Positions 47,929-59,791 of a stretch of DNA of 64,000 nt are shown here, piece after piece (positions within the stretch are counted from its first letter, which is position 1; every line of letters begins with the position of its first letter). The notes beneath the pieces are model-generated. The model was not told where the DNA came from and made no database searches. It saw nothing but the letters and a program-made list of their open reading frames with translations. Source of the stretch: Hypericum androsaemum (Eukaryota; Streptophyta; Magnoliopsida; Malpighiales; Hypericaceae); the NCBI GenBank assembly GCA_963995505.1, contig OZ023199.1, positions 5,079,906 through 5,143,905 of the forward strand, in the 5' to 3' direction. The position numbers and the translations under genes are program-made.

Positions 47929-50474
47929 CTAGTGACAATACAGTCTTATCACTGAATCAGAACCAGCAGTAAATAACCAAGGTTATCTTGGATGGAACTT
48001 ACAGTCCATTACTCCTGCAAAACAGACCTGACCCTCACAGTTCAAACTTGTAAGACTGCAGACTTGTGAAGATGAAATGAAACCAAGTTCGAAATTCCGG
48101 ATATCGAAAAAATACTGCGAGAATGCAACTATGCAAGAATAGCAACAAGAAACTGACCTCTTCCATCGGAGATCGTATGCCCACGTAGAGTTTCCAGTGG
48201 CACAATCAGTGGATTCTCGTCAAGATCTGAATAAACCATTCCATGGAAGACGTAGACGGTCGAATCATCCGAGCACGATGCCAATAGCGGATACCTCTGA
48301 TGGAAGGCGACATTCGTGATGTCTTTCGAGTGAGCGCTGAAATGATGTCAACATAAGAAAGAAGGTTCCTAGAAAGACAACAAACAGAATGCTTCGGTTC
48401 GGGTACGAACACGTACTTCAACCTCTTGTAAGGCTTAGATGAGAGGTTCATGTCAAACAAGATCAGTTTTCCTTCTTTGCTTCCAACAATTAAGTTGTCA
48501 CCTGCAAGTGGAAAAACACAGAGCACTAGACAGTTGAGACTTCTGCAATCTGCATGAAGTATTACTTTGCGTCGAAGACAAGAAGCTGACCGGCCGGATG
48601 AACTGCAATAGACGAGACTTCGCGAAGTCCGGTCTCGAGCTTCCTTGTCAACTCCGTGTTTCTTAAATCATAAGCATGAACATGCTTCTCTGTTGCAACG
48701 AAAACGACCGAACGACTCGGATGAAAAACGAAGGGGAACCTCTGTGTAAACTTGTTAGACAGCCGATGCACAAGGACTGCTCTCGAGTCACGTGATTAAG
48801 AGGTCAAGGCACCAAACTGTGAGATAAAGGCGAATCGGGTTTATACGAATAGAGATAATACGAAAAGAGGATATCAGCAGGCATCAATGTAGAGAAATAA
48901 TCTCCTCTCCGGTGCCATGTCACAGAAGATACTTTCTGCAGAGCCAAAACGCACACAGAAATATAGTAAGTACACTTATAGTGACAAGTTCAACTAGAAA
49001 AATTTGTATGGGACAATCAATCACCTTAAAATGGCTCAACTTAATTCCACCTTAAAATGGCTCAACTTAATTTAATGACTGAAGAACAATCGAATTAACA
49101 AGGAAATGCAGTTGGCCTTACGCGGAAACTGCTACGATAGGTCGCTCGGACAAGGGATTCCAAGCAACACACTGGACAGCTTCGCCGAGCTCCCATAGTT
49201 TTACGCATCTACCAGTTTCGACCTCCCAAATACGCGCAGTTCCATCGATCGAGCCTTTAAATGAAACAATAAAGCATGAGATCCACAAGGACTAAAGCAG
49301 TAAGTTATAGGTAATGAATGCTAAACCTGAGGCCAGCCACTGTCCAGATGGTTCGAGGGAAACAGACATAACAGAACCACTGTGGCCTCTATAATCTAAG
49401 TACAATTTTTCGGGATAAGGCTTAAGATCTTCCGGACTTGGCAGCTTCGGTATCAAAGTTTCAGGATCAATATTGATCTGGAGAAAATGCAGAGCTTGAA
49501 ACTACTCACTGCACGTGGATCAAAGTCCTTATGCGGAGCCATTCCTCTCAGCATCCTCCTGATCATGTTAGCCTCTTCCTTTGGCAATCCAACCTCCTCG
49601 TCGTTGTACTCATCATAAATCTTGCGCCTGTCGAAATTAAATGTCTGAATAAGTCACGAGATGGGCTTTAAACTACATTTCTCGAGAAATAATCACAGAA
49701 TTAGAGCTCACCAGTTTTTGGAGTCATCAGCAGTTGCAAGAAGTGAATCAAGCTTGTTTTGTCTTTCCTTCTTGGTTATCTTCTTCCCGGTAATGTCGTA
49801 CCCGATGTGTTCTTCGTCGTAAAATTTAAAGGGAACATCTCCAATGGTATTTCGGGGAGCCACCTTTTAGAGAGAAACAAAAAAAAAACATTAAGCACTA
49901 TATACACTATGTTAGGTGTTAGGATTCTAGAGAGTTTATTATAAAAAAATGCCGTATGATAACAGGAGCGGTTCGTGTTATACGAAAACAGAGATCCTGA
50001 GACGAATCTAAAGCCTTTATCGTTTACAAAAAAAGTAACCAACTTCATTAATAACCAACTGATACAGTTGCAGACTCCTTAATATTTGAGCTCGCAGCTC
50101 GGGTTATTCGAAACCCAAGTATCCCTCGGAATGAAGAACAAACTAGGCCTCTTTTACTTACCAAGTACATGACAATTGCACCAGCACCAACACGGAGACC
50201 TCAGTTCTGACATATAAAAGAAACATCCAAAAAGACCAGAGGGAGCAAACAAGCTCAAGCTGGTACCTTGTGATTAGACCCAGAACCCGATTCTCTTCTC
50301 CGTCGCCTCCTCGCCTTTCCCCTCCACTTTCTCTAGGAGATTTCTCTGGGCGGTGATCTCGACATTGGCGAACTGGTCCTCCAGAGTCTTGTCACTGGTT
50401 TTCTTCTTCTTGGAAGCGTTGACTTTCTTGGAAGAGGATGGCTTGACCGAAACATTCTTCTTTCCGACCTTCAT
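47929..50474 (-). pseudogene. BOP1: BOP1/Erb1 ribosome-biogenesis pseudogene
   Basis: Homologue of the WD40 protein BOP1, a PeBoW-complex factor for 60S ribosome assembly. Recognisable exons: 50474 to about 50280 (Lys-rich start, MKVGKKNVS), 49863-49712 (NTIGDVPFKFYDEEHIGYDI), 49627-49510, 49477-49327, 49254-49122 (GSIDGTARIWEVETGRC), 48935 to about 48870, about 48786-48591, 48503-48417, about 48342-48171 and a last exon ending at 47929. Several lesions show it is dead. Only 32 bp separate DFDPRA (49510) from INIDPE (49477); the family has well over 100 residues there. Sequence between AVSA (49122) and VSSVTWH (48935) is missing and the phases clash. The expected donor after STLMPA is gone. 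The last exon has a stop at 47985-47983 where the family has Gln (HPRQPWLF). A functional copy is expected elsewhere. Confidence 0.83.
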
Positions 50475-52389
50475 CTTCCTAAGGAGAGATGCGAGGTTGC
50501 GAGTGAAGAAGGAGGTTTAGGGTTTTATTTTAGGGTTTAAGGACTTGAGACTTGAAAGCCCATGCAGGAGACGATGTATTTTTAGGGTTTATAAAATTGA
50601 TATACACGCTATTTTGAATCGATTAATTTATATTCAATTTTTAAATAAGAATATATTATTAGAAAGCCCAGATCCCAGGCCTGTTTGCTGGCCATGCTCT
50701 TTTACCGAATAATCAATGTACGACTTTGAAAAATTATCAAATAGGATACATGAAAAATTAGCAACCTTAACTATATTAGAAATAAACGGTCACGGTTAAA
50801 AATTGTTAATTATGTATCAAGTTATAAGTTAGAACTTCAACCTCTCTAAGTTATTTTTGTGTTTTCAATTTTAAAAAAAAATATCTTACTATATATCTTA
50901 GTATCAATAACCCCTAAAAAATAGTATAATAATTGGTGCGGGAATTTGATAAATGGACGAAGAAGCAGGGATTTTACTTCTTATATTCGCTTGTGAAAAC
51001 TATGAAGTGGACAATAAAAAAAACCATGTGATCAAAAGGGTTGGTCTTTTTCTATGTAAAAGGATAGGTTGCATATTTTTCCTTTTTATAGAGAAAATCT
51101 AAGCTTGGAGGAGAATGGACAGTATTTTCAGACAGCAATTCTTATTGTCGATTGGAGCAAAATTTTGGGGCTTATTACCAACATTTTGGTCAAGATTATT
51201 GACGGATAGGATGTTATTTAAACATTGTTAAGAATTATGAATATTTATTTAAAAAAATCAGCATATCCAAAATAATTGGATTTTCGTCATACTATAATTG
51301 TGTGTTACTTGTAGTTATGTGAAATGATATTATATATTATTCTGAGTTGGTTTGTTTAGTTTTTGTGGCTTTCGTTTGGTTCCATTTAATTACACTATGT
51401 TTCATTTGTTGTCCGTTTGTTATTTTGCTGTCTGTATGTTTTCTGTTGATTTTGTTTGTTGAGAGTTATAGTTATTACGTCGAGATGAGGGACAATGGAC
51501 GAGATGACACCCATCAGACCCAAAAAAACTTGCTAATCCAATGCCACGTTTAATTGCAACAGCTTCCAACAAATTAGGATGGGACTCACTAGGCAGAGAT
51601 GGCAGCAATCACAAAAGTACCACAAGCATAACGAACAACGGCTCCAATCTGACTCATAACATCTGACGAAAGATCAGCGTCTATGTTGACCTTATGCCAC
51701 CCCGGCTCGAGCCGTCTCCGGCGGGCGCGCGAAGAGCTACGCAGAAGGGTGAGAGGAGTTCGATCCACAAGCGCCTGTCAGCCTTGTCCCAGTGTCATTA
51801 ATGACCAGCCCCCCAAGTAGTAGGAGGCACTAGCCTGGATGGTTGAAGGAGAGAATGACTCTGCTACTGGTTTGTTAGGGGACAGGAGGTCTCAATTGGT
51901 TGTAGGTCGCTGTCGACGGTCTAGTGGTAGCTAACGACGGGCATCGGGTTTGTCGAGTCCTTAAGACTGCCGGAGAACCTCTTCCTCGGTGGGGTTAACC
52001 TATCCACTTTCAACCAGCAGGGGCCGTTCAAAACAATGCTATTCACCAAATTTATCCCCGTAGGCTTGCAAGAAAAGTTCGACAGAGTACAGACTTTTGC
52101 CGATAACTTCTTCTACAAGATCCCTCAGTTTTCTATTTGCCACAAAATCCGTTCGGTTACAACAATCCTACAAATATAGAACATACAGAGTTTTGCTGCA
52201 GAACTAGGACTATAAATATACAAAAAAAAAGAATATATTGAAACACAATCTTTGTGGAGTAAATTGAACACTGGTAAGATACTACTGAGAAGAACAACTT
52301 AAGCAACCAGATGACTGACGAAGTGACTCGTATCATGACCAAAGGCCGATAGGAAAAACCCTCGTTCATGTCAGGTCTGCAACTAGCAA
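50475..52389. other. Spacer with element debris
   Basis: No intact gene. The left end would be the promoter side of the BOP1 copy. It contains an RNase H-like remnant (51525-51715) followed by a GC-richer tract to about 52020 that may belong to the same element. The part next to 52389 should be the HISN1 3' UTR. Confidence 0.45.
51525..51715 (-). pseudogene. RNase H-like (RVT_3) remnant of a non-LTR retroelement
   Basis: Minus strand: LEPGWHKVNIDADLS then IGAVVRYACGTFVIA match the start of the plant LINE-type RNase H domain (KxNxDA, GAVVRD, G-F). The next strand and helix, LPSESHPNLLEAVAIKRGIGLA, follows in another frame: H-N-LLEA-AI--G is the domain's Glu-containing helix. One frameshift near 51600 and a stop separate the parts. 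The fragment is about 60 residues; the reverse transcriptase is not visible. Confidence 0.55.
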
Positions 52390-55300
52390 CTATAGTCCGA
52401 GCTCCGAAAGGAGCACACGCCATCTTGGAGTTTCCTCGTCGAATATGTAGGTTAGAGGGGAAACTAAGACTCCGCTACCTCCAATCTGCACCGAACGACA
52501 AGATGCAATGTCAAAGTGAATCCTCGACATTTTTCTTTCTTTTACAGTACCAAATACAAGGGAATGGAGAAGCCTAACAATAAGACACCACCACAAAGAC
52601 TTTATTCTTTTAGATGGTGTCGACTATATAGTTCCTGGCACACCATTAAACTTTATCATACGCTAAATTAAAATATTCACACTTCATGGGTCCTATCTTG
52701 GTGTCCGACATAATGCAAGAAGGGCCTAGAGCGTAAAAACTCGTTGAAAAATGAGTACACAGATGCAAGCGAGATTGAAGCTCCAGCCAGTTTAATCAGG
52801 CATCTTAAATCCCAAAAGAAAAAACTGAAGGCGAAATTATTAGCTACCCAGGACATGAATTTCTTACTCATATTCAAAGATTGAAATGACATAGCAAGAT
52901 GGAGAAAAGAGCGGATCTTATGGTAAGAGAACAAGCAAATACGCTAATGCTTACGAGATTTAGTGAAAAATCATCCACATTCCAGGATGAGAAAAACACT
53001 TACTGCTCGGAGCTGCTGCACAGACTTGTAAAGTGCCTTCTTCGGAACACATATCACTATAGCATAGTAGTCGGAGGTGATCTTCCCATCGCGTTTACAG
53101 AAAACTGGACTTACAGTAGGACCCTGCAGGGAACCAAGAAAAGAATGCATGAGCTTGACTTGTGATTCAATCCTCCAGATAATTAAGTATAATTCTTATA
53201 GAAGGTACAACAGACTAAGGTGGAAACCACATAACAAAAGCCCGAAGCATCATGGAAAGCATATGCTATGCTAACAAGTACAAATGGTGGATGCCAATCC
53301 TGTTGTCACATATAGTTCATAAGCAGAGGAAAGGTGGGAAGAAAATTCTTCACGGTCGATAAATGCACCTGCAATCCAGATAGAGATGGTTGACTCAGAA
53401 CTCGCTCGGCTACTTCCTCAGAGCTACTGCCTCTCATGTTTGCAGTCACCTGCCAAAATTGAAAATGAAAGAATCGATGGGCGGAGGGGCAGATGGTAGA
53501 GAGAGAGGGGGTCTATAGAACAAGCCAAGGGCATATTTAGTTTCTCACCGTGAACTGACCAGCTGCCCTCAAATGTGCCTCTAACCTCTCAAGTATTTCA
53601 TGAGTTGTGTCTAGTACACCTTTCCGTTGTACCAATGATTTCCTGCTTGCCACAAGAACTGCCTGGAAAAAGAGCACACATAAATTAAGAGAAGTTATCA
53701 GAGGTAAACATACCACCCTAAAGTATGCGATTGAACTGGCAAGCTCAAGACTTCTTTAGATGTAAGAGCCGATAGGGGTAGCGGTTCACAACCCAGTTGG
53801 TCTCTAACTCTCGGGCACTCTTCTGACATAAAATAACACACACTAGAGATGAGAGAATGTTGCATTTTATGGCTTACCTGGCTCTCAAGTACAACTCCGC
53901 CTTCAATTTCTTTCAAGTTATTCTCTCTCAAAGTTGTCCCGCTACTGACAAGATCCAAAATAGCATCAGCTATCCCCATCTGAAAATATTAAGTTCAAAA
54001 TAACAAGTATAAATGCACATGATAGGAAAGGAACAACACTTCTCCACATTCCGAAGTCTCAAGCGAAGTAGCAAATATTCACATTAAGAAAGTTACAGCT
54101 TTTTTTTCTCATCGATAACCAACCACTGACATAGCCAACCTTTTTATATCTGATTAATAGAAGTCTAAGAAGGCAGGCAGCCTGGTGAGCTCAAAATCTA
54201 CTCCCACATTAAATAGTAAATTGCTCTTGTATTAAGTGACAACAAGAAGAAACAAACTATTTGAGAACACATATGGTGGAAAGAGGACTTCAAATTCTTC
54301 CACGAGTGTAATGAGGCACCACAAACTATTTAGGATGAAAATGACTTCAAATAATTGCTATTACAGTTTAGCCTTTGAGAAAACAGTAGCTGCTGGATCA
54401 ACAGCCAGATAAAAACCACATTTGATCTAGTACTAAACCAAATTAATTTGTGCACAAATCGAGACTAATAGTTGCCCTCTGATTCCTGCAGGAAAAAGTA
54501 TCTCTTTGCATAAATAAACCCATATTGTGGCTGTTGAAAACATAAAGTGGTAAAAAACTAATGGAATTGATCAAGCTCGGAGCATTTCTCACCGCAGGTG
54601 CAGCTTCCAATGCACCATCAGCAGTTGAAAAAGTAACATGCTTCAACCCATTATCCTTCATAAATTTAGGGCCTAGCTGGAAACAAATAGACAACAATTT
54701 AATCTGCATGCTGCAGCTAGAGTCTGGAAAAAAAGATTCCATGTTGATAAACTTTCATACACAATTTACATCTTACATAAGTGAAGCCAGTAGCAACTCG
54801 AAGAGGTTTTTCAGCTGTCCATTGTGGCATTTCTGCCAGTTCTCTTACTGAATTAATATTTTCAAAGATCCCGTACTTCGGAATCTGAAATTTATTGAAG
54901 AAATAAAGGAGATAGAACATATTAACCAGAACAGCTTGGTGATACAAATGCCATATCATGATAATATGTGGTGAAGAAAACTTACCGCTACAGACAAATG
55001 ACACTCACCATACTGAAGAGCATCATGAACAAGGATCAGATCTTCATTACCCTGGTCAACATCACATCGTAAGAGATCAGTCCTTTAATTAACAACAGAA
55101 AAATGAGGTGGAACCAGAAGAATATGAGCTCCAGAAAGAACGAATGATCGAATCTGTTCTCTTTGGTTTCCATTTTGAAAGAGAAAACTTGTCAAAAAGG
55201 AGCAGACAGAGGGGCGTGTGTTTATTGTCAACCACGAACAAATGACTACTGAACCTCGGCCAAAACCTTCAGCAAACAGATATATACCATTCTCTCATTT

Positions 55301-56560
55301 ACTATGGATAGCCGTTAACAATATTCAGATAGCCCATGGCTATTGAGTCACTGAAACAGTCAACAGATTTGCCTACACCATAATTTAGTACGCCTACCTA
55401 AGTTTCATATAAAATTGCAATATACTTCAGGTGGCAGATACGAACGCGTATCAACATCAATCAAACAGCTGAATGACTACATATAAGCAGATATCTAAAT
55501 TGATAAAATGGAGAAAACAACAATAAGAAATGGAACTCTCCAGTTAATCAGAAGAATACCTGTCCATACTCACTGACAGTGTCCAGTCCCAAAATTCCAA
55601 GGTCCAAATCTCCTGATAATAACTTCCTGACAATATCTTTAGGTCGTTGGAACCACACCTCTAAGTTGGATAGCTGTGTAAGAATAATTGTAATAAGATA
55701 TTAAGTGGAGTAAAATGTTGACATAACAGAGCTAGTTGATAAAATTGCTACGAAAACCAGATTAGAATTGAAACTTAAATATAAAACTTGTGCAAACCAC
55801 ATTGCACCCATTCATTCAGCAGGTAAAAACTATTCCTAAGAGAACCAAATTCCGACACTTCAATAGAATAAATCCATGATCGGAAAAAGCAGAATGTGCC
55901 TTTTGATATGTAAAGATGGCTAGTGTCTTAATTAATCCCGATGAAGTTGCCGCTCGCATCTCTTCCAAAACAAGAGAAAAGCTCATCAGTCAACAAAAAT
56001 GACATATAACCAGAACATAACACTTAAATTGGAGAGTTCCAGATGATAGCGCATGAAATAGGTTTCATTGTTCAAGAGTTTAGGATGCAATAGAGTCATG
56101 GAAAGGTAAGAATGGAAGAGACCTGTGGGATTTCTGCAACATACTGCCTCGGGTTCACTTGCCTCACCGATAATTGACAATCCTTAACACAAAGCAAGCA
56201 ACCAAGCCAAAATAAGATAAAAGAATTAAATGTACCCTAATTTCCCCCCCTTTGCCAACGCAACCAAATGTAATAATTATTGAGATGGAGTAGTACTACC
56301 TTGAGGAGATCGAGAGTGTCGGTAGAGAGGCGGCCTTTGCTGGGCAAGCCGAGGCGGATCTCGTGCCGCTCGGACGCCCTGCCGTCGAGCCTGCCGTTAA
56401 CAACGGACGCCTGGGATTGGGATCGCACGCAGCGAACCGCACCACGACTGTAAGTGAGCGACGTCGGGGCAGACGGCGGCTTCGAGGTGGGGGAAGCGGG
56501 GAACGATGTGGGGAAATGCGGCTGCAAACGGAGAGAAATGGAAGAGGAAGATGACGACAT
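52390..56560 (-). CDS. HISN1: ATP phosphoribosyltransferase, plastid (histidine biosynthesis step 1)
   Basis: Condenses ATP and PRPP to phosphoribosyl-ATP, the committed and His-inhibited step of histidine synthesis in plastids. Eleven exons, all phase 0: 56560-56300, 56182-56123, 55673-55560, 55051-54986, 54884-54777, 54676-54593, 53979-53878, 53662-53549, 53449-53369, 53123-53004 and 52485-52390. They encode 401 residues (Arabidopsis about 411). Residues 1 to about 60 are Ser/Pro/Arg-rich, a chloroplast transit peptide. The catalytic part has [10 protein letters not shown] (70-79), [12 protein letters not shown] (129-140) and the PRPP loop in [17 protein letters not shown] (235-251). The C-terminal part (about 305-401; [24 protein letters not shown]) fits the regulatory domain of the long form. 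The start is the only ATG before the transit peptide. No lesions seen. Confidence 0.94.
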
Positions 56561-56930
56561 GGCGGCCCGATAAGAGTTCCACTCGGATGACGCTTATTTT
56601 TCTTTCCTCCCTTTATTTCTTCTGTTCTGCTTCTGCCCGTGGGGATGGCTCGAATTCAGTGAGGACTAGGCTAGTCCCACGATGAGGATTGAATAATATT
56701 AGGGATAATATTGATATACTATTATTAAAAAAATTTACAAATTAAGAAATATAGATATAGAAATAATTAAAAAGGAAATAAATACCATCCAATTATCCTA
56801 AATCACGTAACAACACTATCATTAACACACACAAAAAAGCAAAAAAATAATACAATTTATAAAAATACAATTATGGAAAATAATACAATTTATGGAAATA
56901 TAATTATGAGAATATTGATATCCTTGTATA

Positions 56931-57042
56931 GAATATTATAGAAGAAGGAAATCAATATCTGAGAAGAAGAAAATCAATATCCTTGTACTCGGATATTGGT
57001 TTTTTTCTTCTCAGATATTGATTTCCTTCTTCTATAATATTC
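56931..57042. repeat. Hairpin with 52-bp stem and 8-nt loop
   Basis: Arms 56931-56982 and 56991-57042 are reverse complements at 50 of 52 positions, with an 8-base loop (56983-56990). The arms consist of the same roughly 22-bp unit as the adjoining minisatellite, inverted in the left arm. The sequence could fold as RNA or extrude as a cruciform. Confidence 0.93.
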
Positions 57043-57360
57043 GTTTCTTTGACTCTGATATTAATGTCATTCTACTCTGATATTTGTTTCTTTCTTCTAT
57101 GATATTGGTTTTCTTCTACTCTGATATTGGTGTCCTTCTACTCTGATATTGGTTTTCTTCTTCTCTGATATTGGTGTCCTTCTACTCTGATATTGGTTTT
57201 CTTCTTCTCTATGATATTGGTATCATTCTACTCGGATATTGATATCATTCTTCTCAGATATTGGTTTCCTTTTTCTATGATATTGGTTTCCTTCTACTCT
57301 AATATTGGTCTCCTTCTCTAATATTGATATCCTTCTACTATGATGTTCTGAACAAACTTA
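56931..57360. repeat. About 22-bp minisatellite
   Basis: Roughly 17 imperfect copies of CTACTCTGATATTGGTTTCCTT with small length changes; the first two are inverted and form the hairpin. Three more copies appear at about 57590-57675. Between them (57370-57440) CATACCAAT-type short repeats recur. Lies 0.4-1.1 kb upstream of the HISN1 start, so it could fall in that gene's promoter region. Confidence 0.9.
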
Positions 57361-57675
57361 TAATGCATACCAATATTATTGCATATACATACCAATATGA
57401 TTGTAAATGCATACCAATTACGATACAGTCACATACCAATGACAAAAAATATGTGTACCAATTTGGGGCTAACAAAATGAGGTGATCTATTACAAGCAGG
57501 AGACAATTACATAGCATTGACTAAACAAAAGAAATATCATTGTCCAACATATTTACAGCAGGTTGAAGTTGCTGCAACGGAATCGAGAAGTTGATATTGA
57601 TTTTCTTCTACTCTGATATTGGTGTCATTCTACTTTGATATTGGTTTACTTCTTCTTTGATATTGATATCCTTAA

Positions 57676-59170
57676 TTACAATACAGTCACATATCAATGA
57701 TTTCAACAACCTGCAAAACAAGATGACAAATACTATGAAATTGCAAAGGAGACAGATATGTGAACAACCCTAATACAACTCACATGTAATAGGATGAGAT
57801 CGGATTGGCACTCCTTATATATTATTGTCACAGTTCTGAGGTCAGCCGAATCCGAGCATGTGAGACTAAAAAACATCGCTATATTGAGACCAATCGAAAC
57901 ATCATTAAATTTAAATCACATCATTAACGACGAAGAAGATGACTTACCTCAAATCGGATTTCAACCAAGAAGATGACTTACCTGTGCTTTTCTTAGACAA
58001 ACATAATTAACAAACTCTGGAAGAAAGAAACCAATCGGAAACTTTTTTAGGGTTTTGCCCACTTTAATTTTCCAATCGGAGTTGTTGAGGCGGAAGAGTT
58101 TATAATTTTTTTTGGGATTAACGCTAAAGGAAAGGAGGGAAGTGGACATAATCTTGTGGAACCCTGATGAGGTGTCATTGGATAAAAACTCAAAAATACT
58201 CCCGGTAGATTCTGGCCATCAGATCTATAAAAAACAAATTTGATCAAATCTAATGGCCCAAATTTAGTCCATACCATGGGGACGACTTTTATGTAGTCCC
58301 CACTGAATCCAAAGCCTGTGGGGATATTCTCTTTGGTCACACGAGACACTCCGGTTTGACCTCTTTTTTTTTACTTTCCGTAATCGAGATCTTTTTATGA
58401 CATCAGATATCTGGATTCACTCGCATATACAAATTTGAGTTGAATAATTTGAACTTGAGACCTAATTAAGTTTAAAAAATGCTATTAATCATTGATCTAC
58501 ATGTTTATTAATTACTGAGATCTATTTGATTACAATATTAAAATCCATATAAACTATAATAATAATTTTTTAATTTGGACGGTTATTAAAATTATAGATA
58601 CAAAAATCATAGATTCTCTTTTTTTTCATATTTCACCAAACTAACTCCTTTACAATTGATTCATAAATTTTCAGTAAGATCCTCACACGAGAAGATACTT
58701 ACGGAATTTTGATTAAGTGCAAATCAGAAATTAGATAGAGCAGTTAAAAAGAGGTGAATATACTAGTTCACAAGATAATACACTTAAATATCAAGAGTGC
58801 AGGTATAAGTCAATTGATAAAAAGATAATTAAGTCTACTGAGAGAATGGTCATAAGTTAGATAGAGTGTCTAAATGGAACTAAGTGTTAGGTAAGTAGTA
58901 TAGTTCCTTGACCCAAGGCTTAGTTGCTCTAGAAGTCATAAACACAGTGCAAAATATATCTTAGAGTTTCTCATGTCGATTGAAATTTATAATTCAACTC
59001 GAGAGAAAACAAATTTGTGACTTAAGTTGTTTACTACGAAATTCTTGTTCACAACCATTAGCTTAAGTAACTTGGTTAAGTTAGACTCGACGTGACAAGT
59101 TGACTTGATGATTATCCCAAAGGAACTTTGAATTTGAACCAGGCTGAGACCAAGGAGAAAAGACGATTAA
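57676..59170. other. Spacer, no gene recognised
   Basis: Short frames at 57794-57976 and 57961-58349 lack family likeness. The stretch 58160-58350 has balanced base use and GTGGGGA/TCCCCAC motifs that also occur near 56640, suggesting a dispersed element. Confidence 0.4.
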
Positions 59171-59791
59171 GGCTTTTATCTAGCATTAACGAACTCTATC
59201 TCAAATAAGGAACTCAACTTCCTGAAGCATGTATGGGCAAAGGAGAAGATCAATATTGTCGAACTCCTGATCACCAAGATGAAGGCAATTGACAGAGAGC
59301 CCAAACATCAGTTGTCTTATGGAAGGATTATTTACACCATACTTTACATGGTTGGTGTCTATGATCCTTTGGAAAAGGAGCTCAAGCCAAATAAATATAT
59401 GATGCAGCCACATTGAAGAACATTGGACTCAAAGAAAAGAAGGGGACACGAGTCAATCAAAAACAAAAAGTCGGCCATCAGATCGCTTAATAGGCGGGCC
59501 AATAAATATGCCAAGAAGGAGTTCATCCTCAAAGGCACAACCAACAAAGCCATGTTTCCAATGTGTCCAAGACTGCCAGCAAATAAGAAGGAAGATAAGG
59601 GGATGAAAACAGAGTTGAATGCTCTGAAGAAGTAGGTCAATATACTCAAGAAGAAGTATCACAAGATCAATAAGGAGGTCGATTTGCTTAAGGCCAACCC
59701 TAGTCCTTTAATCCCGGCGCATTCTGTCTCAATCGAGGAAGAAGCAGCGTTGTCGGTACTTGAAGTCTACTGTTTTACATCCCATTTTTAG
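59171..59791 (+). pseudogene. Decayed transposable-element protein frame
   Basis: One plus-strand frame runs for about 200 codons with only two stops (at about 59414-59416 and 59633-59635). It reads FLKHVWAKEKINIVELLITK, then LSYGRIIYTILYMVGVYDPLEKELKP, then a very Lys/Arg-rich middle and a Lys/Glu coiled-coil-like end. The YGR-I-T-I----GV segment resembles the plant transposon/retroelement-associated protein domain often seen beside gag-like genes. That match is from memory and weak. Low complexity and stops argue against a live gene. Confidence 0.42.

Noticed and set aside
56931..57680. CRISPR-like array of short repeats
   Set aside because: Units are contiguous and diverged with no unique spacers, and this is a plant nuclear region; it is a minisatellite.
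57794..58349. Several short frames on both strands
   Set aside because: No conserved motif and no consistent phase between them.
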